In this document: positions 25,563 to 35,205 of the stretch, one piece after another
Layout: each line of letters starts with the position of its first letter
Position numbering within the stretch: position 1 is the stretch's first letter
From: Alkalihalobacillus sp. LMS6
GTDB taxonomy: Bacteria > Bacillota > Bacilli > Bacillales > Bacillaceae_D
Direction of reading: 5' to 3'
NCBI RefSeq assembly: GCF_024362765.1
Contig: NZ_CP093302.1
Span: forward strand, 3,099,564 to 3,163,563
DNA: 64,000 nt
Notes under the pieces: generated by a model
The model's database searches: none
What the model was told of the DNA's origin: nothing
What the model saw: only the letters and a program-made list of their open reading frames with translations
Program-made: the position numbers and the translations under genes

Positions 25563-26720
25563 CTATTCTGTCATGACGTCTAACTCTGGTAGCCATTGGC
25601 TCATATGCGCTTCGACATCTTCAAGATGTGTATTAACATCTGGTAATTCACGATCAGTTAAGTCTTTCATAGGCGTCACACGATAATTGCGATCACCTTC
25701 TTCAAATTGAACATAAGTAGGGAGAAGGGCAGGGTTTACAGCTCTAGCTTTTTCACCTTCAACCACCTCTAGCTCAAAGTGAAAGATGCCACCAACACGT
25801 CTCGGGTGGTCATATTGACCAGATAAAAAATTCCCAAGTGAATAGACAACAAGCATCTCGTGTTCATGTTTCCCTTCAATCCATTCTGCAGGTTGAAGAA
25901 CATGTGGATGATGACCGATTACGGCTGTTGCTCCATTATCCGCAGCAATTTGTACCCAATCTCGCTGTTGTTGATTAGGATAGTCTACATATTCATCTCC
26001 TGCATGTAAAGCAACAAGAACGGCATCAGCCTTCTCGCTAGCATCTGCTATTTGGGTTGCCATAAGAGAGGGATCAGCAAGATTAACAAGATAGTCCCTT
26101 CCATCCGGAACAGGAATTCCATTTGTCCCATATGTATAACTTAATACAGCAATCGATATGCCTTCACTTTCAACAATCCGTAATTCGCTTGCATCTTCTT
26201 CATCTCGAAATGATCCTGTGTATACCATATCTAGTTCATCCCAGTATTGAAGCGCATTCATGATGGACTGAGGCCCACGGTCTAGCGTATGATTATTTGC
26301 TAATGTAACAACATCAACACCTGCTTCTTTTAACGCATCTCCGACTTCAAACGGAGAATTAAAAGCAGGGTATCCAGATAATCCGATTTCTTCACCACCA
26401 ATCATCGTTTCTTGATTCGCAATGGTTACGTCTGCCTCTTGTAAATAAGGAGCGACGTCTTCTAACATCGGCGTAAAATCAAAGCCATCTTCTATTCTAG
26501 CATCGTCATAAACACGATCATGGATTAATATATCGCCTACTGCACGTATTGTTGTGGTTTGGTAAAAGCGGTTCGCTTGTGCGGTTCGCTCCATTCCTTC
26601 AACATACTCCATTTTTCCTAAAGACGTCATTTCCGTTGAAGTCGCCTCTACTCCTGAGTCGCAACCAGTCATAAAAAAAAGGACAGCGATAAAACCAAAA
26701 GTAGGAGTGGTTCGCTTCAT
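25563..26720 (-). CDS. CapA-family (PgsA-like) lipoprotein
   Basis: 385 residues. The signal peptide ends in lipobox MTGC. The calcineurin-like CapA domain carries AVGDILIH, NQETMIGG, LANNHTLDRG and VIGHHPHVLQPAEW metal-site motifs. Family members take part in poly-gamma-glutamate export, but this gene has no pgsB/C next to it, so it is better called a CapA-like metallophosphatase-fold protein. It lies 20 bases beyond the last gene of the dpp-ykf operon, possibly in the same transcript. Confidence 0.85.
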   Translation of the reverse strand: MKRTTPTFGFIAVLFFMTGCDSGVEATSTEMTSLGKMEYVEGMERTAQANRFYQTTTIRAVGDILIHDRVYDDARIEDGFDFTPMLEDVAPYLQEADVTIANQETMIGGEEIGLSGYPAFNSPFEVGDALKEAGVDVVTLANNHTLDRGPQSIMNALQYWDELDMVYTGSFRDEEDASELRIVESEGISIAVLSYTYGTNGIPVPDGRDYLVNLADPSLMATQIADASEKADAVLVALHAGDEYVDYPNQQQRDWVQIAADNGATAVIGHHPHVLQPAEWIEGKHEHEMLVVYSLGNFLSGQYDHPRRVGGIFHFELEVVEGEKARAVNPALLPTYVQFEEGDRNYRVTPMKDLTDRELPDVNTHLEDVEAHMSQWLPELDVMTE

Positions 26721-26740
26721 TCAAGTTTCCCCTTCCAACG

Positions 26741-27748
26741 CTAATCTCTAGTCATCGCTACTTCATCGTGGTCCCAGTTCGATCTCTCATCGTACAAGTG
26801 ACATGCGGCATAATGACCAGGTTCATACTCCTTCATTTCTGGTACCATCATAGCACATTTTTCCATTACTTTGGGACATCTTGTCCGAAACACACATCCG
26901 CTAGGTGGTGATATAGGACTAGGAATCTCTCCTTTTAGTAGAATCGGTTCGCGTTCATCTTCAAGATCAGGGTCTGGAATAGGGATCGCCGATAATAACG
27001 CTTCCGTATAAGGATGAAGCGGTCTTTTATAAAGTTGTTCGCTTGTTGTTAATTCAACTAATTTCCCTAGATACATCACACCAATTCGATCACTAATATG
27101 GCGTACCATCGAAAGGTCATGAGCAATGAACAAAAACGTTAGTCCTTGCTCCCGCTGAAGCTTTTGCAAAAGATTTACGACTTGTGCTTGAATGGATACA
27201 TCTAGTGCCGAAATCGGTTCGTCTGCTACAATAAACTCTGGCTGTAAAGCAAGTGCCCGTGCAATTCCAATACGCTGACGCTGTCCTCCACTAAATTCAT
27301 GTGGATACCGATTGGCATGTTCTTTATTTAAACCTACTGTTTCTAACAGCTCCCATACCCGTTCCTTTCTTTCCTTGCCTCTTAAGTGCCGGTGAACATC
27401 CAGCCCCTCAGCAATAATATCCATCACCATTGACCGAGGGTTTAACGAGGCATACGGATCTTGAAAAATCATTTGCATGCTTCGGTCCAGTTCTTTCTTC
27501 TGCTTGGCATTTGCTTGATGAACAATTTGATCCTTGAACGTAATCGATCCGTCTGTCGGTTCATAGAGTCTTAATATCGTCCGTCCTAATGTCGACTTTC
27601 CACATCCCGATTCACCAACTAAGCCAAACATTTCACCTTTTTTTATTGAAAATGAAACGCCGTCCACTGCCTTAAGCGTTTGATTTTTTCGTATATGAAA
27701 ATGTTTCTTCACATCTCGTAATTCTATCATCATCTCATCTTTTTTCAT
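26741..27748 (-). CDS. ykfD: Oligopeptide ABC transporter ATP-binding protein (YkfD/OppF type)
   Basis: About 335 residues. Walker [11 protein letters not shown]-loop, signature [15 protein letters not shown], Walker B and the C-terminal oligopeptide-family Cys cluster ([15 protein letters not shown]) are all present. In B. subtilis ykfD closes the dppABCDE-ykfABCD cluster, the same position as here. I chose ATG 27748, with GGGAGGTG 8 nt upstream; it overlaps the ykfC stop (ATGA). With DppD it gives the transporter its second ATPase. Confidence 0.9.
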   Translation of the reverse strand: MKKDEMMIELRDVKKHFHIRKNQTLKAVDGVSFSIKKGEMFGLVGESGCGKSTLGRTILRLYEPTDGSITFKDQIVHQANAKQKKELDRSMQMIFQDPYASLNPRSMVMDIIAEGLDVHRHLRGKERKERVWELLETVGLNKEHANRYPHEFSGGQRQRIGIARALALQPEFIVADEPISALDVSIQAQVVNLLQKLQREQGLTFLFIAHDLSMVRHISDRIGVMYLGKLVELTTSEQLYKRPLHPYTEALLSAIPIPDPDLEDEREPILLKGEIPSPISPPSGCVFRTRCPKVMEKCAMMVPEMKEYEPGHYAACHLYDERSNWDHDEVAMTRD

Positions 27749-28659
27749 GACGCATTCACCTCCCATAATGAGGAACTACTAAATCTTCTAACGCCACACA
27801 ATTCTTTATCATAAATCGTTCCGCTTAGCGCAATCTCTTCAACGTTTTTCCCCGTTTTAGGTGCGTGAATGATCTTTCCGTTTCCAGCGTACATCGCTAC
27901 GTGATGGACGCTACCTGCCCCTTCGTCATAAGCAAAATAAAGCAGGTCCCCTTGCTCCATCTCCTTTTCATTAATCACAATCCCTGTTTGAAATTGATTC
28001 GATGCATCTCTAGGAAGAATGATGCCGCTACTTTTATACATTCGATAAACAAAACCTGAACAATCAAACCCAAAACCGCTCATGCCTGCCCAGAGATAAG
28101 GAAGACCGAGAAACCGCCTTGCATTTGTTAAGAAGGCCGTTCCATTCTTTTCAAATTGCTGAAACGAAACCTCCATCCTCTCCATATACCCTTCTCCAAG
28201 TGGCGTGCGCACACGAATCCAGTCATCTTCAGCGGTTGTTACTTCAAACGTTGTTCCAAAGCTAAGGTGGAGCCAACGCTGTTTTTGTAGCGTATAAAGC
28301 CAAGCAGTTTGACTCGTAATCAGTACGCTTTGCTCACTGTTGACATGGTTTGAAGCAGTAAGATGACGGCTTGGCACCCAACCTGGGTATCCATTTACAT
28401 GCTTCACTGTCGGTTGATCAGGGATGATAATTTCGGACCATCCGTTTTCTTCATTTAACACTTCGACTCGATCGTTAAATAAAAGTTGTGTCTGTGCGAG
28501 ATTATCTGTGCACAGCTGCAGACGGTCTTCATATGACATAGTAGCTAAATACACATCTATTCGATAAGGCTCTTCTGTAATCAGTTGATCAATTGGTCGT
28601 GGGGATGTGTTTGTCGTCCAAACTGTTGATACCGGCACACTTACGCGCTTTTCTATCAT
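27745..28659 (-). CDS. ykfC: NlpC/P60 gamma-D-glutamyl-L-diamino acid endopeptidase (YkfC-like)
   Basis: 304 residues. N-terminal bacterial SH3-like segments come first, then an NlpC/P60 domain with catalytic Cys in [11 protein letters not shown], His in VHHVAMYAG and a third residue in IIHAPKTG. There is no signal peptide, so it should act in the cytosol on imported murein peptides, cleaving gamma-D-Glu-L-diamino acid bonds after N-terminal L-Ala is exposed. It lies 4 bases from ykfA. Confidence 0.9.
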   Translation of the reverse strand: MIEKRVSVPVSTVWTTNTSPRPIDQLITEEPYRIDVYLATMSYEDRLQLCTDNLAQTQLLFNDRVEVLNEENGWSEIIIPDQPTVKHVNGYPGWVPSRHLTASNHVNSEQSVLITSQTAWLYTLQKQRWLHLSFGTTFEVTTAEDDWIRVRTPLGEGYMERMEVSFQQFEKNGTAFLTNARRFLGLPYLWAGMSGFGFDCSGFVYRMYKSSGIILPRDASNQFQTGIVINEKEMEQGDLLYFAYDEGAGSVHHVAMYAGNGKIIHAPKTGKNVEEIALSGTIYDKELCGVRRFSSSSLWEVNAS

Positions 28660-28663
28660 ATTC

Positions 28664-29590
28664 TCACTCCCTCGTTCCCGCTTCTATCGTTACTGTTTTT
28701 TTATGTGTATCAAGGGTTGCTTGAGCCCCGTACGGTATGGAGTACACTGGCATGCAATGACCAATTGGAAACCCTCTTATGCATGGTTTTCCACTACGAT
28801 TTAAATAGTGATCGAATACGTCTTCTAAACGAAGAGACCGATGACGCTTTTTCGGGGTACATTGATTAAAATCACCGATTACGAAACCAGCTGCATCATC
28901 AAGTATGCCTGCAAGTCTTAGCTGATTTAACATTCGATCAATCCGGTATGGCTCCTCTTCAATTTCTTCAAGAAACAAAAGAGCACCTTTCGCATTTATT
29001 TCGTAAGGGCTCCCAATTAAACTAGATAGCAAAGTAAGATTGCCTCCAATAAGAGGTCCTTTCACGTAGCCATCTTGCAAACTCGTTACTGGTTGATCTT
29101 GCTCCTCCAACGTAAGTGCTGTAGGGGACATAATTTGTTTTAATCCTGCCATTGTTAAGGAATCAACTTCATTTGCTAGATCAGAGCTCATCATCGGTCC
29201 GTGAAAGGTTACGAGACCTGTTTGCTGGTAAATCGCTGTGTGCAGACACGTGATGTCGCTATAGCCCCAAAAGATTTTTGGGTTTTCCTTGATGAGATCG
29301 TACCGAATTTGATCGACTATTCTTGGTGTTCCGTAGCCACCGCACGCGCAAAAAATGCCTTTTACCTCATCATTTAAAAACATATCTTCTAACGCTTTAA
29401 TACGATGGGAGTCTTCTGCACTTAAATACCCAAAACCATCTGTTAAATGTTCAGATAGGAGTACTTGTAACCCCATCTCTTCATATATTTTCATAGCCTT
29501 CTCAATATTTGCTTGAAGCGGCTTACTAGCTGGCGCGATTACTCCAATTGTATCGCCTTTTTGTAATGCCTTCGGATAAATGGTCTTCAT
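28664..29590 (-). CDS. ykfA: LD-carboxypeptidase (S66, YkfA/LdcA)
   Basis: About 308 residues. The S66 nucleophile elbow is in FWGYSDIT, and the Glu and His of the triad lie in LFLEEIEEEPYRIDRML and the C-terminal GFPIGHCMP. It removes the terminal D-Ala from murein tetrapeptides in the cytosol. I chose ATG 29590, which has GGAGGGTGAC just upstream; an ATG at 29602 overlaps that site. It follows the binding-protein gene after a terminator-like hairpin. Confidence 0.9.
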   Translation of the reverse strand: MKTIYPKALQKGDTIGVIAPASKPLQANIEKAMKIYEEMGLQVLLSEHLTDGFGYLSAEDSHRIKALEDMFLNDEVKGIFCACGGYGTPRIVDQIRYDLIKENPKIFWGYSDITCLHTAIYQQTGLVTFHGPMMSSDLANEVDSLTMAGLKQIMSPTALTLEEQDQPVTSLQDGYVKGPLIGGNLTLLSSLIGSPYEINAKGALLFLEEIEEEPYRIDRMLNQLRLAGILDDAAGFVIGDFNQCTPKKRHRSLRLEDVFDHYLNRSGKPCIRGFPIGHCMPVYSIPYGAQATLDTHKKTVTIEAGTRE

Positions 29591-29607
29591 GTCACCCTCC
29601 AAATGGA

Positions 29608-29637
29608 AAAAGGGAGAGAGCTAGAACTTCTCCCCCT
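29608..29637 (-). terminator. Attenuator-like hairpin after the peptide-binding protein gene
   Basis: GGGGGAGA pairs with TCTCTCCC and is followed by TTTTT on the minus strand, between dppE and ykfA. Such hairpins usually let the binding protein be made in excess over downstream genes. Confidence 0.65.
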
Positions 29638-29643
29638 AATGAT

Positions 29644-31278
29644 TTATTCATTTACATCTGCCCACTTTAGCTCTGTATACCCAACTGGGTGGCGAACAAT
29701 GCCTGAAACGGCTTCATTTTCCAATACTGGCTGGTTATAAAAATAAAGTGGAAAGAACGGCATTTCTTCTAATACTAATGCTTCCGCTTCGTGCAGAAGT
29801 TCAAATCTCCGCTCTTCATCTCCTTCAGCTTTAGAATCAGCAATTAATTGGTCATACTCTTCGTTTGACCATGCTGTGCGATTCATGGAGCTATCTGTCA
29901 CAAAGCTTTCTAAAAAGTTAATCGGGTCAGCATAGTCTGCCACAAAAGAGGAACGAGACATTTGCATTTCTAACCCACGTTGACGATCTAAAAATACACT
30001 CGCCTCTACTACTTCAAGATCTACATCAACCTCAAGATTTTCGGCATACATCTGCTGTAAGCTTTCTGCAATCCGCTCATGTTCAGGAGGTCCAGAACTA
30101 TACGAGATTGTAATAGATGGAAGCTCATCATACCCTTCTTCTTCCATTCCTTCAGCAAGGAGCTGCTGTGCCTCTTCTACATCGTATGCAAATAAGTCAC
30201 CGCCTACCTCTCTAAAATCTTCACCAGAAGGTTCCGGGAATCCATAGGACACAAAGCCATTTGCAACATTTTGGTTTTGACGAATTACGCTATCCACGAT
30301 CGTTTGTCGATCAACAGATTTAGCAAATGCTTGCCGAATTTTTTTATTTTGAAATGGTTCTTCTGTCGTTAAGAATCGATAAAAATACGTTCCCGCTTGA
30401 TCATATAAATCTACTTCTCCACTAGCAATTAACTCTTCTGCCAAATCTGCTGGAGGCGTTGTTGAATGAAGTCCGCCTTGCTCAAATAAACTGTAGGCCG
30501 TATTTTGATCTTCTACCATGAGCCAAGTCGCTCCATCAAGGGCAACAGAATCTGCATCCCAGTATTCTTCATTACGAGTCATTCGTAGTTCCGTATTATG
30601 ATCCCAGCCAGTTAATTCGAATGGTCCATTGCTAATGTACGTATCTGCTTCTTGATGCCATGAATCATTTTCCTCTACAGTCGCTTTATGAACGGGAAAG
30701 AAAGAAGGATTGGTTACTAAGTTTAAAAAGTATTGTTGCGGACTATTGAGAACAACTTCTAACGTCTTTTCATCAACAGCCGTCACCATCACGTCATCTT
30801 CAGAACCTTCACCTTCATAAAATTCATTTGCGCCATCAATCAAATTTGCTAAAAAAGCAGCTGGCGAACCTGTATCTGGATTAACAAGTCGTTTCCAGGC
30901 ATACTCAAAATCTTCAGCTGTCACAGGATCTCCATTCGACCAGTTTGCATTTTCTCGAAGGTAAAACGTATAGGTTAACCCATCGTCTGATACCTCGTAC
31001 CGTTCTGCCACTGCCTCTTCAGGCTGATGATCTGCATTTAGTCGCATTAACCCTTCCATAATATTATTTAACGGTGCACTCGAAACCGTTTCGAACGCAA
31101 TTTGTGGATCTAAGCTAACAGGCTCTGCACCATTGTTCACAATAAGTACTTTATCGCCGGTTTCATTTTCTTCGGTTCCCTCGTTCTCGTTTGGCTCGTT
31201 ATCATTTGACGTACCTGTTGTACAAGCACTTAGCATCATCGTGGCCGCAACAGTTCCTAAAAACCATTTCTTTTTCAT
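29644..31278 (-). CDS. dppE: Peptide ABC transporter substrate-binding lipoprotein (DppE/OppA)
   Basis: 544 residues. The lipobox LSAC lies in the signal peptide, then an acidic linker, then the SBP family 5 fold with EPVSLDPQIAFET, the YTFYLRENANWSNGDPVTAEDF signature and NPDTGSPAAFLANL. It delivers peptides, here probably murein peptides, to DppBCD. Its place in the operon equals B. subtilis dppE. GGGGGAAAC lies ahead of ATG 31278. Confidence 0.92.
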   Translation of the reverse strand: MKKKWFLGTVAATMMLSACTTGTSNDNEPNENEGTEENETGDKVLIVNNGAEPVSLDPQIAFETVSSAPLNNIMEGLMRLNADHQPEEAVAERYEVSDDGLTYTFYLRENANWSNGDPVTAEDFEYAWKRLVNPDTGSPAAFLANLIDGANEFYEGEGSEDDVMVTAVDEKTLEVVLNSPQQYFLNLVTNPSFFPVHKATVEENDSWHQEADTYISNGPFELTGWDHNTELRMTRNEEYWDADSVALDGATWLMVEDQNTAYSLFEQGGLHSTTPPADLAEELIASGEVDLYDQAGTYFYRFLTTEEPFQNKKIRQAFAKSVDRQTIVDSVIRQNQNVANGFVSYGFPEPSGEDFREVGGDLFAYDVEEAQQLLAEGMEEEGYDELPSITISYSSGPPEHERIAESLQQMYAENLEVDVDLEVVEASVFLDRQRGLEMQMSRSSFVADYADPINFLESFVTDSSMNRTAWSNEEYDQLIADSKAEGDEERRFELLHEAEALVLEEMPFFPLYFYNQPVLENEAVSGIVRHPVGYTELKWADVNE

Positions 31279-31295
31279 TTTGTTTCCCCCTTTTT

Positions 31296-32291
31296 TTATG
31301 CTAATTCTTTAAATACTTGCTTTGACCTTTCATCAAGCAACCAACATGCCGCTTGATGAGTCTCGGACACTTTTGTCATCTCAGGCATGTGATGACGACA
31401 AACATCCATCGCATAGTGACAACGAGCCGCAAACGGACAGCCTGTTGGTGGTGAAAACAAATCTGGTGGTGTCCCGGAAATTGGCACAAGTTCCTCTTTT
31501 GCATCGTCTAATCGGGGAATAGAACGTAACAGCCCTTTTGTGTAAGGATGAGCGGACTGATAGAAAAGCCCCCGACGATCGCTTAATTCAATTACTTTTC
31601 CTGCATACATCACGTGAACGCGATCCGCTAATTGAGCGACAACGCCAAGATCATGGGTAATTAAGATAATGGCGACGCCTGTTTTACGTTGAATTTCTTT
31701 AAAGAGCGATAGGATTTGCGCTTGAATCGTGACATCTAGTGCTGTGGTTGGCTCATCAGCAATTAAAATGTCCGGTTCACAAATAAGCGCCATCGCAATC
31801 ATAAGACGCTGACGCATACCGCCACTAAATTCATGTGGATATTGCTTTAAGCGATCTTCTCCATTTGAAATGCCGACGATTGTCAACATCTCCAACGCCT
31901 TTGCTTTGGCTGCTGATGCGGAAATGGATGTATGCTTGCGAATGCCTTCTGTTAGCTGAGTTCCGATGCTAAGTGTCGGGTTTAAAGACGTCATCGGATC
32001 TTGGAAAATCATCGAGATATCATTTCCTTGTATTTTTCTCATTTTTTTATCTGACAACGTAAGCAAATTCGTTCCATTGAACCAAACTTCGCCTTGCTTC
32101 ACTTTAGAAATTCCTTTTGGAAGCAGGCGCATGATGCTTTGTGCCGTTACGCTTTTCCCACAACCACTTTCTCCAACAATGGCAAGGGTTTCTCCTTTTT
32201 CAAGTTTTAAATTCACACCCCGAACAGCTTGGACTTCTCCACCATACGTTTTAAAATTTATATGTAAATCGTTTATTTCCAACAGCGACAT
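31296..32291 (-). CDS. dppD: Peptide ABC transporter ATP-binding protein DppD
   Basis: About 331 residues. Walker [10 protein letters not shown], signature FSGGMRQRLMIAMAL, Walker B LIADEPTTALD, and the C-terminal Cys motif (GCPFAARCHYAMDVC) of oligopeptide ATPases, which may hold an iron-sulfur cluster, are visible. I chose ATG 32291, with GAGGGGG 7 nt upstream; the reading frame stays open to 32342 inside dppC but lacks a site there. Confidence 0.92.
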   Translation of the reverse strand: MSLLEINDLHINFKTYGGEVQAVRGVNLKLEKGETLAIVGESGCGKSVTAQSIMRLLPKGISKVKQGEVWFNGTNLLTLSDKKMRKIQGNDISMIFQDPMTSLNPTLSIGTQLTEGIRKHTSISASAAKAKALEMLTIVGISNGEDRLKQYPHEFSGGMRQRLMIAMALICEPDILIADEPTTALDVTIQAQILSLFKEIQRKTGVAIILITHDLGVVAQLADRVHVMYAGKVIELSDRRGLFYQSAHPYTKGLLRSIPRLDDAKEELVPISGTPPDLFSPPTGCPFAARCHYAMDVCRHHMPEMTKVSETHQAACWLLDERSKQVFKELA

Positions 32292-32292
32292 G

Positions 32293-33234
32293 TTAGTTCC
32301 CCCTCGTCTTCGGATCAATGGCATCTTGTAGACCATCACCAAATACGTTAAACGCGTACATCGTTAGCGAGATAAAAAATGCAGGAAAGAATAAACGCCA
32401 CCAGTTCCCTGTTAAGATGGAAGAAAGGCCGTCCTCTGCAAGCGATCCCCATGAAGCATAAGGTGCGGAAATGCCTAAGCCAAGAAAACTTAAAAATGCT
32501 TCCGCAAAAATAGCTGTAGGTACGGTTAGTGTCATTTGAATAATGATGGGTCCCATTGTATTTGGGAGTAGGCTTTTTCGAATAATATGACTTGTGCTCG
32601 CCCCAAAAACTTTAGAAGCAAGTACATACTCATTTTGTTTTAACGAAAGCACTTGCCCTCGAACAATTCGTGCCATGCCAACCCAACCGGTAATCGTTAA
32701 AGCAATAATGATCGTCAGCAAGCCTGGACCCATAATAACCATAAGGAGGATGACAACAAGTAAGTATGGAAGACCGTATAAAATCTCGACAATCCTCATC
32801 ATAAACGAATCGGTTTTTCCACCTTTATAGCCAGAAACGCCACCGTAAATAATGCCGACCATACAATCAATTAATGCCGCTACTAATCCAACAAATAGCG
32901 AAATGCGCGCACCATACCAGGTTCTTGCAAACATATCTCGTCCTAGAGCGTCTGTGCCAAACCAATATTCACTCGATGGAGGTTGATTGACCATCGTATA
33001 ATTGGGTGATGCGATTGAGTGTGGTGAGATCCACGGTCCAATAATCGCCATAATGGTTAAACCGATCATCGTAACCAAACCAAACATAGCAAGCTTATTT
33101 TGTTTTAGTCGCATCCAGACCGAGCGCCAATAAGAAAGAGATGGCCTTGATACTTGTTCAGCATTTAGCTGTTCTGTATTCCGTTGAAACAATTCGTCTT
33201 TCACTGATTGACCATTTGAATCGAGCAAAGCCAT
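32293..33234 (-). CDS. dppC: Peptide ABC transporter permease DppC
   Basis: 313 residues, six membrane helices. N-terminal cytoplasmic extension, then the OppC-type signature GTDALGRDMFARTWYGARISL and the EAA loop region ASKVFGASTSHIIRKSLLPN. The start ATG overlaps the dppB stop (TAATG). Confidence 0.93.
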   Translation of the reverse strand: MALLDSNGQSVKDELFQRNTEQLNAEQVSRPSLSYWRSVWMRLKQNKLAMFGLVTMIGLTIMAIIGPWISPHSIASPNYTMVNQPPSSEYWFGTDALGRDMFARTWYGARISLFVGLVAALIDCMVGIIYGGVSGYKGGKTDSFMMRIVEILYGLPYLLVVILLMVIMGPGLLTIIIALTITGWVGMARIVRGQVLSLKQNEYVLASKVFGASTSHIIRKSLLPNTMGPIIIQMTLTVPTAIFAEAFLSFLGLGISAPYASWGSLAEDGLSSILTGNWWRLFFPAFFISLTMYAFNVFGDGLQDAIDPKTRGN

Positions 33235-34157
33235 TATTTTGCCTCCTTCTTGTCCAGGCGAATTCTTGGATCGAGGAAGCCATAGATAATATCAACAATG
33301 AGCAGCATAACGAGCAAGATCGCACTGTAAAAAATGGTTGTACCCATAATGACGGCGTAATCTCGATTGTTAATGCCTTCAACGAAATAACGACCGATTC
33401 CAGGAATAGCAAAAATCTTTTCAATTACAAAACTCCCTGTTAAAACCCCAGCAACGAGCGTTCCCATAATCGTGACCACTGGCATTAATCCATTTCTTAA
33501 CGCATGTTTTGTCACGACAACAAAAGGTGAAAGTCCTTTCGCTTGAGCCGTTCGTATGTAATCTTGAGTGAGCACATCCACCATTGTCGAGCGGGTTAAC
33601 CGTGCTATGATTGCCATCGGTGATGTTGCTAAAGCAAAAACAGGTAAGATCATATGTGTCCAATCGTGCCATAAAGCAACCGGTAGGTAGTCTTTAAACG
33701 ACTGAATAAGCAAAGCGGCTAAAATGAAATTTGGTACGGATAACCCTAAAACCGCTAATGTCATTAATAGATAATCAATCATGCCATTTCTTCTTAAAGC
33801 AGCAAGTACGCCTAAGGTCACACCTGAAATAAGAGCAAACCCTAACGCATATAAGCCTAGTTCAAGCGAAACAGGAAATCCTCTTGAAATTAAATCGTTA
33901 ACGGATACGGCCGGTTGAGAGATCGATGGGCCAAAATCAAACTGGATGATTGAGCCTAAATAATCAACGTATTGCAGGAGAACTGGACGATCCAAACCAT
34001 AATACGCTTCAAGATTTGCTTGAACCGCTTCACTTGTATTGTGCTCGCCATTTAATGGCGAACCAGGCACACTATGCATTAGAAAAAATGTCGCCGTAAT
34101 AATAATCCATAGCGTCATGACCATCGCTAAAAAGCGACGACTGACATATTTAAGCAT
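33234..34157 (-). CDS. dppB: Peptide ABC transporter permease DppB
   Basis: 307 residues, six membrane helices. OppB/DppB pattern: FFLMHSVPGSPL near the N-terminus and the EAA loop RTAQAKGLSPFVVVTKHALRN. It lies 15 bases after dppA; AGAGAGGCG precedes ATG 34157. Confidence 0.93.
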   Translation of the reverse strand: MLKYVSRRFLAMVMTLWIIITATFFLMHSVPGSPLNGEHNTSEAVQANLEAYYGLDRPVLLQYVDYLGSIIQFDFGPSISQPAVSVNDLISRGFPVSLELGLYALGFALISGVTLGVLAALRRNGMIDYLLMTLAVLGLSVPNFILAALLIQSFKDYLPVALWHDWTHMILPVFALATSPMAIIARLTRSTMVDVLTQDYIRTAQAKGLSPFVVVTKHALRNGLMPVVTIMGTLVAGVLTGSFVIEKIFAIPGIGRYFVEGINNRDYAVIMGTTIFYSAILLVMLLIVDIIYGFLDPRIRLDKKEAK

Positions 34158-34172
34158 GAATATCGCCTCTCT

Positions 34173-34991
34173 TTAACAAAACGTCGTCTGCATAGCCAGC
34201 TCCGTCATCACCAGCATTGCTTGATATGCCTCTTTTACATCTTTCGCTTTAAATCCTACCGTTGTCCCCGTTTCAATAAATGCGCCTGGCATTAGCGCTG
34301 CCCACTCAGCTTGGCCATAGTTCGCAAATTCAATATGTAAGGTCGGTGCTCCTTTTCGTTTTAACGGAGAGGCTGTCGGTGTTCGTAACGCTAAATGCGT
34401 TTTTTCCTGAAGCAGCTTTTGACTTTCACTCGGCGATAAACATAAAGCAGAAGATCGAGACTGAGCTACTTTAACCGAAGCCGTCACCACTCCTGGAAGA
34501 AGCGCTTCCGCCTCTCTGCAAGCGCCTTCATCCCCAGCTACAAACGCCACCGGCACGTCATAATAGCCTGCAAGAAACGCATTTAACCCAAGTTCACCGA
34601 TTAAGACACCATCTAACCACATATTACGGACACCAAAAATCATCGTATGACTCATGACACCCGGCATAGAGGCTCGTGCATGATAGCCGATGAAGAAGAC
34701 ACTTTGAAATGTATCATCCAAGCCTTGCATCATCGAATATGGCTTTACTTCGCCAGAGATAAGCTGAATCTCGTCGTGTAGTGCTTCAATAAGTAAATTA
34801 TTCATTTTTCCATGTGAATCGTTTGCCACAAAGGTCTTACAACCATGTTTAAATGCGGCTTCTGCAACATGATTGACTTCTTGTGTCATTAACATTTGTC
34901 CCCTTGGGTAAAAACGTTCGCCAGGCGTCACAAACTGATGATCAACTAAACCGGTAATGCCTTCCATATCAACGGATGCATAAATCTTCAT
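34173..34991 (-). CDS. dppA: D-aminopeptidase DppA (M55)
   Basis: 272 residues. M55 zinc motifs are visible: DMEGITG, ANDSHGKMNN, FIGYHARA and HIEF. In B. subtilis DppA forms a decamer and hydrolyses D-Ala-D-Ala and related peptides. As first gene of the operon, with AAAGGAGC before ATG 34991, it supports the idea that the whole cluster imports and degrades peptidoglycan peptides. I saw no convincing CodY box in the 214-base upstream gap, although CodY controls dpp in B. subtilis. Confidence 0.92.
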   Translation of the reverse strand: MKIYASVDMEGITGLVDHQFVTPGERFYPRGQMLMTQEVNHVAEAAFKHGCKTFVANDSHGKMNNLLIEALHDEIQLISGEVKPYSMMQGLDDTFQSVFFIGYHARASMPGVMSHTMIFGVRNMWLDGVLIGELGLNAFLAGYYDVPVAFVAGDEGACREAEALLPGVVTASVKVAQSRSSALCLSPSESQKLLQEKTHLALRTPTASPLKRKGAPTLHIEFANYGQAEWAALMPGAFIETGTTVGFKAKDVKEAYQAMLVMTELAMQTTFC

Positions 34992-35205
34992 CTTCTTTAC
35001 GCTCCTTTACAAATCATGATGTATCTTTACTTATTCGTAACGGTTGCCGGTTTTCCTGCTGAAAAGAAGAAGTGAATCATAAAAATTGTCAACTTTCCTT
35101 ACATTCTGTCTTTTTATATAATTCTTGGAGTGAAAGTCGGATTCGTTTTCTATTTAGGCTAAATCGTCTAAAATAAAGCTACTATTATGAATTGGAGAAT
35201 GATTT

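Noticed and set aside
25563-26720. CapA-like gene as part of a poly-gamma-glutamate capsule operon
   Set aside because: No pgsB, pgsC or pgsE-like gene is adjacent; the neighbours are the murein peptide genes.
34992-35205. CodY box (AATTTTCWGAAAATT) before dppA
   Set aside because: The best stretch, AATTGTCAACTTTCC, matches only about half of the 15 positions.
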